64,000 bases of DNA from Melanocharis versteri (lineage: Eukaryota > Chordata > Aves > Passeriformes > Melanocharitidae). The stretch is from positions 620,001 through 684,000 of the forward strand of contig VZTG01001451.1 in the NCBI GenBank assembly GCA_013397845.1, in the 5' to 3' direction. Shown here piece by piece: positions 38,421-50,493 of this stretch; the stretch's first letter is position 1, and each line of letters starts with the position of its first letter. Made by a program: the position numbers and the translations under genes. The notes under the pieces are model-generated. The model ran no database searches, had not been told where the DNA came from, and saw only the letters and a list, made by a program, of their open reading frames with translations.

Positions 38421-39860
38421 GAGAGAGAAATGAAGAAAACACAACAGGTGCTGCTGTGTTTCAGTAGTTGTCAAACATTTGGGCTGGAGGTGTTGAGTGG
38501 CATACAAACACAGAGAGATGAACAAAGTAATCTCCAGTCTTTATTCATATTAGAGTTCCACGTAATATCTGTCTGTTATGGGAGAAGGCCAGCTTATTCC
38601 ATGTGCCTCCTTTCCCGTGAATCTGAATTCTGAAAACGCATGAAAAAAACCAGCAAAAGGAATTCAAACATGAATTAAATCATGCTTGTAAAAGAAGTGA
38701 CATAAATTTGCATGGACAAAAAGGCCAGACACAGGGAAAGCATTAGAATGCAGCACACAGAGAGGCAACTCTCTCTCTTAGTTTCATCTCAAAATGATTT
38801 AGCTTTAGTGTTCTTAAAAACCAGGTGTCATTGTACAATACTGAACCAGACACTCAGAGCTGTGACGGATGAGAAGCTCAGCCAGCAGTCCAACCTGGCA
38901 TTCCTGCTATTTTGCTTCATCAGACAGAGCCCCTGGTGTGTCTGCTACTTGTCTATAGCAGTCATGAAGACAGGCAGTGTAAGTACTACACCATCTCCCT
39001 TCAGCTTCCCTATCCGCACTGGTGGGAATGCAGCCACGAAACAACTGGAGACACACTTAATTCTTAGAATCTCAATTCATTCTTCACAAAATAGGTTGAA
39101 AACCTGCAATCTTATTTCCATCTATGGTAGCTATCAGATAACCTGATTTTTTTCAGGGCAGGTTTTTTATTGACTCACATCTTGATGGAAAGGCATGGTG
39201 CAAGGACAGTTCCACAGCCACCTTTAGAAAACTGCTGCTGTCGTTTCAGACATAGCAAAGGACTAATCCCATTTCAGGCAAGTATAAGGAGAGGGAGGGG
39301 AGAACAGAAACCCACTTTCCTCTCTTCATCTCAAATTGCACCATTTAATGGTGTCAGTAGTGCAGTGGTCAAGCCTGGCTGAGAGCCCCTTACATAAGTT
39401 GTTCCATGGCAAAGAAGGAAACTTGGGAGATAAAAGCCCAGGGATCTTCTTCCCTTGGCAGGCACATCTGGCTTTAGAGAGTGTAGGGGCCACCTTAAGG
39501 AAACTACAGTAAGCAGTGTGAATAACTTTTTTCCCTGCACTAGTTCATTTTAGATTTGCTGCCAATTTTTTTTATTTGGAGCATTGTTATAGCACTTTGA
39601 TACAAGAAAATAATCACTAATGGGAGCTAGTAATTATCTATTGCAGAGATCACAGGAAGAAAAGAAAGAAATTATAGGACATCAGCTGCAGCATAGCCCA
39701 TTACCTTGATGCCTTCAAATTCTCTTCAGCTTTCATCTCTTTTTATTTTCCTTACTGCTACTCATCTCTGTGTGGCCTCCTATGGTTCCTGATCCCTTAC
39801 ATCCAAAAGGCATATATTAAACCTCAGAATTGTGTCAGGCTTTTTCCCAATGAACAATTG

Positions 39861-39884
39861 TCAAAAAAAAAAAAAAAAAAAAAA
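39861..39884 (+). repeat. Oligo(A) tract, over 20 A
   Basis: A long uninterrupted A run follows CAATTGTC. There is no AATAAA close upstream and no recognisable retroposed body, so it is probably a mononucleotide microsatellite. Confidence 0.9.
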
Positions 39885-42689
39885 GAGAAAAATACGAAAA
39901 ATCAACAACTTTTTAAAGTCACTGCATAACCTTACCCTCTGGCTTATCTTACTTCCAGCTCCAAACATCTCCTATTCATGTAAGAATCAAATAGAGAATA
40001 TTTTTGTTTTCATACAATGTGTCTTCCTGGTCTTATTCCAACACGCATTTGTTGTGATCCTTGTAGAAATAAAAAACGTGGCTGTTCATCATAATAACAT
40101 GAAGCTTTAGGAGAAAAAAGCCTCATGGGGCTCACATGTCTCTGTTCCCTCTAGTCCTAGTCTCTTCCTTTCACCCTTGGGATGAGAATACAGAAAATAC
40201 GGCTGTTTGAAGGACACTATGACCTTTTTTTTTTTCCCAACCCTAGGTGGCTAAAATGCTCCCCGATTCATGCCACAAGGAGTCCTTCCTTGCAGCTGTC
40301 TTGATGCACAGAGGCTTGACTCTCTCCATAGGACTGGTTTGCTGGTGACAGGACAGACCTGTGCTCTGTGCCCCACCCCCTGAAAGCCACCAAATGAAAC
40401 CAGAGCAAGGATGTGCATATTTAAGCAGCACATGCTCTCTAGCCCTGAGCCCTGTGAATAATGACGAAGTTTAAATGCCAGAGCTCTCACAGCCTCATAC
40501 ATGTGTCATCATGAGCTGTTTCACTTTGATAAATTGCATTAGTGCTCCTTTGTCTCTCATGGACAAAGCCAGCCTTGATTGAAAGACCCAGCAACACTTT
40601 TGGCGACACTCATGCCCAGATTTTCACAGTGTGCTAAAATCCTTGTAATATCTGCTTCCATTTATATTGAAGAGGAGATCTGGCCTCTTAATGGGTGTAT
40701 CATAGTGAGACTAGAGAAAGTCTAATGAAATCCATGCTGGGATATTTCATTATCTTGCAGGCAATAAAGCCATCAAAACAAAGCCATTCATTATCTTTCC
40801 TATTAGGGAAGAAAACAAGTGATCTATATCATTTAGATTATCTCATTGTCCTCCCTGTTCAAAAATGATAGCAGCATAATGAACATTAAAAAAAGCAATG
40901 TATATTATTCACTTGTTTCTTTTCACAGTAAGAAAGCAGTGCCTTAGAAGGAAGAATAAGCTTGAGGGCTCAGCTGCATAAAAATTGCCTATTTTACAGC
41001 TCATTGCATTGTTAAGTAACATTATAGTGTAATTTGGCCTTTGGGATATAGTTTTACATAGGGTAGACTAGCACTTGCACATTTTTTTTAATATTCTTTT
41101 CCCCCAAATATGTTACACAAAACCAAATTCAATATTTGGATTTTCAAATCTGCACTAAGTGGAAATGACTATGAGCATACATGAGAGTAAGCTGCTTCTG
41201 GACTCCAATTCAGAAAACATAATTGTTTCTAAAGTGATATATTAAACACTTCAGAATTGCTCATCTCTACTGTCCATCTTTTAAAAAGAGATTATAGGGT
41301 CTTTATGATAAGAGCTCTGTCACCTTGACATGCCATAAGGCTGTGATTGTAGTAAGAGATTTGGGATGTCAAAAAAAATACAATTATCATAATAACTTTT
41401 GTCCTGTTCTCGTAAGAAAAAAAATATTTCTGTGACTGCAGCATTTTTCCCTATCCCTTCCTCAGTGTCAGTTCTCACAACTTTCAGGAAATTTTCAAAC
41501 AAGTACAACAAAGAAACATGGGTGTTAGAAATGTTAAATTCCTCCAAACTTTGAGGAAATAGGCTAGAAATACCTAGGTAAAAGGCAGTTATTACTGCCA
41601 AAAGACACCAGAGAGTCAGGCAAGTGCACTGGCTACACTGCTACCAAAGCAAGCCTTGGCAGGAGCACTTCTGGCCTGAAGTCACAGGCAACTGCTCTGG
41701 GGCTCACCCCTCATCTCTGATGGCATGAGAAAGCTTAAACAGGGCATTTAATGTGCTCCAAAGCACACATCTTCCACAGCTGTCTAGAACACTGGGGACA
41801 AATAAAAATAGCACCTCAGCTGCAGAATCGCCACTGGTAGCATGGGAAAGACACTCGGTAGAGACACCGTGTTCAATGAAGATTATGCCAGAAGTAGACC
41901 AAGGCAACTGTGGAGTAGGTTTAGCCAGTATTTGAATTCAACAAGGCTAGGATTTTACACCTAGGGAATGCCTTTTCACAGTTTCCATGGCATTTTTATT
42001 TCAATTAAGCCAAAATGAGATTCTAGTCTCCTTGGCTGTGGGAAGTAAACTGAGGCCAAAATATATTGCTTAGAGGCAGTGACTGAAATCAAATGGAAAT
42101 TCAGAAGAATGTGTCATTATATTGCCCATTTCTAGATGACTAAAGAAAATAGCATATAAAAGAGCAGAATAATATATTTTACTTTCAGACTGGATTCTCC
42201 TACAAATAAATAGCAAAAACCCCTGTTGGTAGTAAGGACAACCAGACTGTGTGAAAGCAAAGATGCTCCAGGTTCCGCCTAATAAGAAATTGCCCTACAA
42301 GGAATATGACCAGCACACATCATTTTTTAAAAAGCTCACTTGCAGTAAGATTTTTTTATTTATTGAAGAAATTAAAACTGGATGAAAATAGTGGTATTTC
42401 ATCTCAGAAGGAGAGGAAAATTCTGGATTATGTTCTGGAATTCAATTCTTAATAAACAAATGCATTATTAAATAATTATTAATTCAGGCAACTAAAATGG
42501 TTATCCTGTGGTAGCACCTCAGTCCTGTATTACAGATTCACTGTAATATACAAATCTTTAATTGTAAGTTGGCAGTAGAAGGCCCTTTGTGATAATTTAA
42601 CTTTAAAGCAATTAAGTTCTTAATGCCACTGTAGCATACATTTTCCCTACCATTTTCAGCTTAGCTGAAAGGAGAAGGTCAAATGTTGC

Positions 42690-43955
42690 CTTTGGGCACC
42701 TGAAGCTGGAAGCAAGGAATGGGATTAACAAAAACTCTGCCTTGGACTTCTGGAGGGTGAACTTTGGCCTGTTGAGGACACTGGTTCAGAGAGTCCCTTG
42801 GGAAATAGCCCTTAGGGGTCTGTGGAGGCTGGACACACTTTAAATAAGGAAATCTTGAAGGCACAGGAGCAGCTCATGCCCATGTGCCAGAAAATAAGCC
42901 AGTGGGGAAGACCGATCTGGCTAAACAGGAAGGTTTCCCTTGAACCCGAGGGGTGGAAAGAGAGTTTATGGTATTTGGAAGAAGGGGCAGGCAATTAAGG
43001 AAGAGTACAAGGATGTCGTTAGGTCATGCAGAGGGAAAATTAGAAAGGCAAATGCTCAGCTAGAACTCAGTCTGGCCACTGCTGTGAAAGATAATAAAAA
43101 GTGGTTTTATAAATACATTAACAACAAAAGGAGGGCTAAGGAAAATCTGCATCTGTGGTTGGATATGGAGGTGAATACTGTAACCAAGGCCGAGAAAAAG
43201 GCTGAGATGGAAAGGCTGGAAAATGCATTCTTTGCCTCAGTCTTCAACAGAAAGACTGGTTATCCTCAGGGCAACTGGCCCTGTGAGCTGGTAGACAAGG
43301 ATGGGGAGCAGGATAGACACCCTGCAATCCAGAGGAAGTAGTTAGTGACCTGCTGTGCCACTTAGATGCTCACAGGTCCATGGGGACAGATGGGATCTGG
43401 GGCACTCGACGCCTGTCAGCCTGTCCTCGGTGCTGGGAAAGGTCATGGAACAGCTCATCTTGAGTGCCATCATGTGGCACATACAGGTCAACCGGGGGAT
43501 CAGGCCCAGCCAGCACGGATTTAGGAAGGGCAAGTCCTGCTTGACCAGCCTGACCTCCTTTTATGACAAGGTGACCTGCCTGGTGGGTGGGGGAAAGGCT
43601 GTGGATGTGTGTGCCTGGACCTCAGCAAACCCTTTGATACATCCCTCACAGCATTTTTCTGGGGAAGCTGGCAGCCCATGGTTTGGGTGGGTGGACTCCT
43701 CGCTGGGTTAAGAACTGGTTGCTGGCTGGACCCAGGGAGTGGTGGTGACTGGAGAAACATCCAGCTGGTGGCTGGTCACTAGTGGGGTCCCTCAAGGCTC
43801 ATTTTTGGGGCCAGTCCTATTAACACCCTTATCAGTGATCTGGATGAGGAAACCAAGCGCACCCTCAGTCAGTTTGTAGATGATACCAAGCTGTGCAGGA
43901 GGGAGTGTTGATCTGCTGGAGTATAGGAAGGCTCTGCAGAGGGATCTGGATTTTT
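42690..43955 (+). mobile_element. CR1 LINE ORF2 fragment, 1.25 kb, truncated both ends
   Basis: This is the longest CR1 piece in the window. It begins in the region between endonuclease and RT (ACTTTGGCCTGTTGAGGACACTGG, then the frame KRVYGIWKKGQA... at 42961 onward, including WFYKYINNKRRAKENL). It then enters the RT domain: PVSLSSVLGKVMEQLILSAI, RPSQHGFRKGKSCLTSL, KAVDV, a GVPQGS-like stretch and F-V-D-D-T-K at 43873-43890, the catalytic YADD equivalent. A deletion after about 43400 removes the sequence just before the PVSL motif, and small frameshifts follow. Similarity stops near 43955 with no 3' hairpin or repeat tail. The element has lost both ends and cannot be active. CR1 ORF2 normally encodes an endonuclease plus reverse transcriptase for self-copying. 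Confidence 0.93.
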
Positions 43956-45339
43956 GGGGTGAAGTGTTTTTATTAGATCAAGATATATTGCTGGGAAGAA
44001 CAAACTAAATTTCAGGTACACAAGCTCTCCTTCAGATGACCCAAAAGCTTGTCAAAACACTTCTAAATAAATATTTCCATTTCATTAAGACAGGTACATC
44101 TGCCACCAAGTTTGCTCCTTCTCTCTAACTTCACAGTGTTAGCCCATGTGCAAAGAGTCAGCAAACAGAGGATATTACTTCAGACAGCAGCAGACACTCA
44201 TTCTTTTATCAGGTTCATGTTCCTGAACACTATAGCAAATATTACCAGAATTTTTTAAGCCTGTGCAGTAGAAACAAAAATGACATAAATTAGCAGCCTT
44301 GTAAATTAAGGCTCCTTACTTTTAAAGAACAAAACAAACAGACTGGGTAACAGTCTTTTATCTTTTTCATCCTCACATATTTTTCTGACACAATGAGACG
44401 ACCAAGAGATGTTGAACAAATAATCTTGGAAAAAGCTGTTTCAGAATACTGCCAGTGGTATGTTTTATTTTGTACCTAGATTTTTACTTTACACAGTCAT
44501 ATTTTAAGCTATGATGTTGGTTGAACTTTTACATTTGCAGCACTGCAACATTAAATACAAAAAGCACAAAAGTATGAACTTTGTGTGATTCCTCTGACCT
44601 GCCCTAGTAAGTTTTCCGTCAAAAGTCTCAAATAAAACAATCCCAGGGGTTCTTCTACACATTTCTCAAATTAACAAGCAATTATGCCTTTGTTCCCCAG
44701 CGAACTCAGAGCTGCATTACCCTGAGTAAAGAGCAGATCATTACATGTATAATCTCATTCCCAGTTCACTTAGTTATGTGAGCAGCAAATTCCTAGTTCA
44801 TGCCCCTCAGGAGGTCTGATTCTCTCCTGCTCACAACATTACGCTGCTATCTAACTTCATGTAGCCAGGACAGCTCTGTATCTTCAGTGAGTTGGAGAGA
44901 AATCTTTGTCGGTCAAAACCTTTCTTTCTTAAAGCTTGTATAAAACTGAAAGGAGATACTCCTAAGAGTAAGATCCTTGTAAGTTTGTAAACAAAAATCT
45001 GGCAGTTAGATAACATACACAGAAAAATCTTTAGATTGTGAAGCTGCTTTATACTCAACTATACACTAGCACTGACCAAATTTCATAAAAGATGGTACAT
45101 TATGCTCCCAAGACTAAACACAGGGGAAGTACATAACCAGCCACAAGCCTTAGAAGTCAATGTTTTGACTGTTCAAAATTTTGGATGCCTTTTCAATTTC
45201 TCAAACCTAGAGACTCAACCAAGGCATATTATTAGGCAGGTACGTCAAGAAGAGTTCAAGCTCTTCCAGGCATTGGAACTATGCTGAGAACAGTCTTCTT
45301 TTATGTGTACAAGCTGCCTCCTATCCCTTTTTGGAATAA
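43956..45339. other. Intergenic, nothing recognised
   Basis: This is AT-rich sequence after the 3'-truncated CR1. No further CR1 homology, ORF or RNA gene is visible. Confidence 0.65.
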
Positions 45340-46290
45340 ACTAAATTAAAATCCTGGGTAGGACAGATGATGAGTAGCATATCCAGCAGAGGAGAAGATA
45401 ATAAGCTAGTGCCTGAGGCTGGCACTAGCAGAAGCACACGCTGGCACAGGCTCTTACAAGCCAGCAGGGACAATAACTGGATGGACAAAGCAATGATGCA
45501 GCAACTTCCATTCATAGGGGAGAAAAAAAGAGGGGAGGTGCTGTCACTCCTTCCTGTTCAGTCTGTGCCACCCCAGAAAAAAGGGTCCAAGACTTACTTG
45601 CCCAAAACCAGAAAGCCTCTTTGTTATGGCACTGGTTTAACAAGTGGGAGTCCTGTGCTCTGGCTCCTTTTCCAACAACAGTTTCTGTCTGTTGTTCAGT
45701 ATCTATTTAAAATTCATATACAGTGTAAAGACATGGGCTCAGGTGCTCTCCCTCCCTCCCTCCCAAGGAACCTCTTGTTGCCTCACCCACAGAATCATAT
45801 CCTTGCTGTTTCTCCAATACAGGACCAGTGGGGATTTTGGCAAATGGTCATGATACTATGAGAGCCATGAACGTTGGTACTGAGAACTGGCTTTAACCTT
45901 GTGGAGTGGGCAGCCCGCAGAGGAGAGGGGGCCTGGCTGCCTCTGAAACTCAGGAGGAAATTGGTCGTATCTCCCACATCCTGGGGGAGTGCTCTGGGAA
46001 ATGGATTGTTATTTTTCGAGGGAGGGAGGCACTACATGGTAACTCATGACAACAGATTCTGCTGCTGCTGTCTTGTGTGGAGCTGGTCCCAGCAAGGGCA
46101 GTCAGAGATGTTTACCCAAGCACCCACATTGGGGACACACGGGGACAGGCCCCTGGCTGGGCTTCAACAAGAAAGGGTGGCTAAATTCAAGGCTTTGACT
46201 AACACGAAAATGGGTTTGAGGCCCAAGAGAAGAATGAATTTTGTATTCTGGGGAAGTTCTGGCTGTCTAGGGGTGAGACTGCTCAACTGA
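45340..46290 (+). other. Two long same-frame ORFs of unknown origin
   Basis: One plus-strand frame is open from 45340 to 45858 (first ATG at 45367, 164 codons). It is broken by TGA at 45859 and 45868, then stays open to 46290. The block is GC-richer than its flanks. I recognise no domain, retroviral motif, CR1 motif or signal peptide. A second frame over 45870-46060 (E-E-I-G-R-I-S-H-I-L-G-E) also looks protein-like but is interrupted. It may be a decayed mobile element or chance. There is no evidence of expression. Confidence 0.25.
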
Positions 46291-49200
46291 GCCCCCAAAA
46301 ACAAGGGAGCCAGACACATCTAGCTGATTAGTAACAATGAGTAGATGGCAGTGACCGATTCCCAGTGCAGCACCTACACCTATCAGGACCTATCAGGACT
46401 AGAATCATCTGACCAAACATATGTGTCTCAGCCATTTGGGCCAGGCTCTGTTTTAAGGTTCATGCCAAGAAAGAAACAATACCCACAGGTAATTCATCTG
46501 ATCTGCTAAGGATGACTGAAAAGTTCCTGGTTTGTCAGCTGAGTACAAAAGGAGCCTGTGGTCAGCAGCTCACACAGAGGCATCAATATTTAGCTGTGCA
46601 GGTGCTTATATAAGCATGACCCACAAGGCCCACAAGGACTGTCTGTGACGCTGTATTTTGCAGTGTCCCATCACTCAAGTAGGACATTTACCAAGCTCAA
46701 AGAGGACCCAGGTCAGGTGACTCCAGGACTGTGCTGCCCGGTTTCTGATCTTACGTGAGAACACATCCCCAGCAACTCAGAGCATGGGGCCTGTGTGGAA
46801 GCTTGAGGAAGCTTTCAACAATAAGAAAGAACTAAAAAAAAGGCTGATAGGAAGGTGAATACAACACCCATACAGGATAGGAAACATTTTTGGGTATCAC
46901 TCCATGGTTTGAAAGCTTTCTATTGGCACACACTCACTGGATGCACATCAGAGGCATCTGTGGCAGTGTTCTTCCCTGGGTGGGTTCAGAACTGAGTTAT
47001 ACCAGGTTTTGGAATGAATCTTCAAATTTTATTTCCTCCAAAAGGATCTGAAGTCTGGTGCACAACAGCTGCTGTGAGAAATCAATCACATGTAGTAAGA
47101 GGGTTTGCTCCAAAACTGCACTATTTCTCCTAATTGCAAATCTATACTTAGGCAATGAGGAGCATCTTCCAAAGGTAGAAAAAGTGATATTCTATCAAAA
47201 AGACACCTGAGGTCATAATTTTATTGCTCAGATTGACTCTGTGAAATCAGGGGTTATTGAAGCTGCTATTGGATGAGGACATGTTATGCAGAAGCTCAGA
47301 GCAGACTATCCTAACCCTTTAAATATATGGAGTCTTGGATTATGCTTTAATCCAATACTTGGGTCAGTCCTTAGGTTATCCAAACCATGCTACTGTGAAC
47401 TTTACTAGCATCTTCCAACTTTTAAGTTTCTTAAATTATTAACTGAGGGTCCATAGAAGTAGAAAAAGACAGCCTTACCTTTCTAGGAGCACTCCTGAAA
47501 CACAGGATGTTCTCCACACTTCAGGAAAAGCTGGTTTTCTAGGCTCTGATCCAAATTTGTTAAGAACATGTTACCAGGAGTCCAGTAAGGCAACCAATTT
47601 CTTCAAATGAATTAGGATGTTACAAGCAGGGAAAATATTCCATATACAAACAAATCATCAAAGTGTAAAGATTAAAGTACACAATTTTTACAAGATGAAA
47701 GACATTTTAATAGACTTTATTCTAGCAATAGGTCAGCTAGGTCACAGCAGGATGTTAAATCCTGCAATCCATGAGGTATTTTAAAGAGCAAGAAACCAGA
47801 CAGTACTGAAGATGACTTACTTTTGTACGAATAAAGAACAATAGAACTGGTCCACTTCTGTGTTCCATGAAAAGTTAATTCACATTAAAAAAAAAAAAAA
47901 AAAGGTTAAAAGAATGTTTACCAATAAAATCAAGACAATCAACCAGAGACTGGAAAATCAGCATTTCTGGAATTGCTATTCAGAGGGAATTTCCAACTGG
48001 AGCGACAAAGACATTTTCCTTGGACATCTAATTGATGCTGATTTAAATATTCTGATTCATTTTAGGGGAGCTATACAAATATAAGCCTGCTACGCACTAG
48101 AACATACGTAGACTCTTTTTGTATAATTATTTTAGATGAATTCTTAATTCATTTCACCCTGTTACCACATGGTAGTTACCAATTCAGACAACTGAATACT
48201 TGAAAAATCTAGACAGTACTCAATAAAGAGAGAAATATCTGAGATACTAAGTTCATTTTCATCAAAAATACAAAGGCTGCTTCCTGGGAAAATGTGAGAA
48301 ATCTTTGAACAAAGTACCAACCATGTTAACAGTGGGGACAGGGTAAAGTGGTAAGAGGAAGAGTTTGTCTGGAAGTTATCATAGAGCTAACAGCTACCAA
48401 TTCAATATGCTAGCAGGGAAAAACTAAGCACTGTATGGCATAAAATGCTGAGGCACAGAAATACACCACAACTCCCATGCAGACGTCCCAGGGAAGAAGC
48501 CTCCTTCTACTTGGGTGCAAGGATGAGGTGTTACTCAGTCCTAGGTGCAGAAACAGTTTGTATCACTTGTTTACTTCCCTCTCATGTTGCAGTGAGCGAG
48601 TTTCTGCAGGATGCTGGAAGAGGCCACATGTTCTCCCAAGGGCAATGTTATTCTGATTGCCCCTTGCTCCATCTCGCTCCCTTTCTCAGCAGATTTTGGT
48701 CACCTCACATATGCAAACAGCAAAGTTGTGGGAAATGAGTTTCAGCCAGTCCCACACAGGTTTCCACAGCTCCCGTTCACTTCTGTGCTGATCTGGCTTC
48801 GCTGCCAGCTCAGAAATCCTCTAGGCTGTAATCACACTCCCTACTGTCATTGAGACACAGAGTTTGGGGAGGAACTTTCATTTGCATTGCCATGGCAGCT
48901 GTAACACAGCTCTCATGAGGAGGTCAGCTCAGGTTGGTAAGTCATTTATTGCTTTTACACTTGACTCTCCCTTATCCCCTTCACATCACTTTGGATAGCA
49001 AGCCCCTGCCCTTGCGATTGTTGACAATCTGCCTTTTCTTTCCTGAAAACTTCCTTTAGCTTGGGGCTGCAATTCCTGCTTACATGTTCTTACAGAGAAC
49101 TCAACCTCTACTTTTACAGAATTGCTCAAAACCTCCAGCCCTGGCAAGGCAGGGCTGAGATGCCTCTAGAGGATTTCAGGAGAAGTATGCCAGAGTCCCA

Positions 49201-49687
49201 TGAATCTCAGGTCACAGGAAGTCTTTTTTGGTGCTACTCTGAATCAACAGTCACACTCTGTCTAATATTAATATGACTTCAGAAAAACAGCAATCTAATG
49301 CAGCATCTGGCCCACTCTCCCACAAGAACTCCCTGATGAGGAATAGTCTGGTCAAGCACATCCTTATCAGATGCAACCTCTGCAGGCATTACATACTAGC
49401 ACATGAAGGTCATCCCTCCAAGCAGTTAAATAAGGGGAAGAAACCTCAGCTTCAGGGTAGTACATGTTGTTAGGCAGGTGCTAAAGGACCTCACCTGTGA
49501 AGCTGACAGTGAAACAGGAACCCACGCTGCTGAGATTCAGTACTTGACTGGAGACACTCAGTAAGATCCTGCTCTGTCCACAGAATCAGTTAAGTGCAAT
49601 ACCTATCCTGCAGTCCCATCCAAACTTGGATGCTGCTCCCCTTCTTTACAAACTGCAGCTTCTGGTCCAACTCAACCAAGCTACCAA
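46291..49687. other. Intergenic, no gene recognised
   Basis: Contains a duplicated CTATCAGGAC decamer (46380-46399) and a 12-bp palindrome with a TATA core (GCTTATATAAGC, near 46604-46615). It also holds the oligo(A) at 47886 and a moderately GC-rich patch at 48450-48850. No gene or named repeat was identified. Confidence 0.6.
47886..47903 (+). repeat. Oligo(A) tract, 18 A
   Basis: This A run has an AATAAA about 55 bases upstream (47830-47835). That spacing is long for a genuine retrocopy tail. Confidence 0.85.
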
Positions 49688-49880
49688 ACTTTCTGTGGCC
49701 CTTCACTGCACTCCCCCCAGCTGGACCATGTCTCTCTTGTACAGGGCAGCCCAGAGCTGGACACAGCACTGTGTGTGTGACCTCACCAGGACTAAACAGG
49801 GGGGAAAGATTGCCTCCCTCGGCCTGCTGGCAGCACTCACAAGGCAGCCCCGGATCTGGCTGGAAAAAGCTTGTTTGCCT
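49688..49880 (-). mobile_element. CR1 LINE fragment (end of RT / thumb region)
   Basis: Read on the minus strand, the segment translates to S-R-P-R-E-A-I, then S-H-T-Q-C-C-V-Q-L-W-A and Y-K-R-D-M. This matches the CR1 ORF2 stretch usually seen as SRSREVI...PHLEYCVQLWAP...YKRDME. On the plus strand it shows familiar antisense-CR1 wording (TGTCTCTCTTGTAC..., CAGAGCTGGACACAGCACT, GACCTCACCAGGACT). Both ends are truncated. It accounts for the long overlapping plus-strand ORFs at 49594-50084. Confidence 0.85.
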
Positions 49881-50149
49881 TCCATTTCAGCATGCTGCTG
49901 CTTCTGTCAGCTCAAGTACGAGATGGATCCCTTGTGGCAGCACGCTGCTTTTGCATGGAAGAGCACTGGCAAGGGTGCTCTTTCCAGCTACACTCCAGGT
50001 TGCATGTCTTTTTGTCCCCTCTTCTTGTTTTTTGTTTTGATAAATCACAGTTTGTCACGGACAATACAACTGGGACATGATTAAATGATGAATTCTTTCC
50101 TTAACACCGCAGTCCACAATTGGCACCGTGATTCTTTAGTAGGTACCCA
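49881..50149. other. Short spacer between CR1 fragment and CTPS2 transcript end
   Basis: Sequence downstream of the predicted CTPS2 cleavage site. The plus-strand ORFs that overlap it are antisense CR1 read-through and have no independent support. Confidence 0.6.
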
Positions 50150-50169
50150 AACACTTCCAAATAACACCA

Positions 50170-50175
50170 TTTATT
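50170..50175 (-). terminator. CTPS2: Distal CTPS2 poly(A) signal AATAAA
   Basis: On the minus strand this hexamer is preceded by TGTAATGTG and TGTATTT-type elements. Within about 20 nt it is followed by a GT-rich stretch (GGAAGTGTTTGGG). That combination is the usual architecture of a vertebrate cleavage site. It is the best candidate for the transcript end. Confidence 0.5.
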
Positions 50176-50487
50176 GAAAATGTTTTGAAAATACATATGC
50201 ACATTACAGACAATCTTAGGAAATTCTTCACTTTTCACAATGCAGTGGCCAGTGTCTCTCACTGGGGCAGACATACAATGACACCAATTCTCTGTCAGTA
50301 TGTCTAAGGCACGTATTCACAAACTACTTTAGGAAAGTGCTGCCATAAAAATACATTTTATGTTGCATTACCATTAAAGCTTCTATTAGTGAAGAGACAA
50401 CTTTTCTGTGTAACCTGAGATTTTCTAGAGCAATGCACAGCTCTCAAACTTGCTGTTTTACAAAGCTGTAATAAGGAACATGGGGCT

Positions 50488-50493
50488 TTTTAT
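50488..50493 (-). terminator. CTPS2: Proximal candidate CTPS2 poly(A) signal AATAAA
   Basis: A second exact AATAAA on the transcript strand lies about 320 nt upstream of the distal one, within an A/T-rich context. Use of this site would shorten the UTR. The sequence alone does not show which site is used. Confidence 0.35.

Larger units (their letters stand above)
37301..42689. other. Intergenic, no gene recognised
   Basis: The best ORF is 144 codons (38712-39146, plus) and has no recognisable domain. The 40500-41060 stretch is AT-rich, free of repeats that I can see, and has the look of a conserved non-coding block. Confidence 0.6.

Noticed and set aside
38712..39146. 144-aa plus-strand ORF as a gene
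   Set aside because: Composition is unremarkable and there is no domain or repeat match. An ORF of this length is expected by chance in a window of this size.
42940..43341. 133-aa ORF as a host gene
   Set aside because: It is the endonuclease-RT linker of a truncated CR1 ORF2.
46604..46615. GCTTATATAAGC palindrome as a gene promoter
   Set aside because: It is a TATA-like core in isolation, with no LTR structure, CpG context or transcript downstream that I can recognise.
49594..50084. Overlapping 148-aa and 152-aa plus-strand ORFs
   Set aside because: Their left half is antisense CR1. The minus strand carries the genuine CR1 reading, and the right half has no recognisable domain.
1..50149. 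GRPR or another convergent neighbour
   Set aside because: No frame with seven-transmembrane-type hydrophobic segments or receptor motifs was found.
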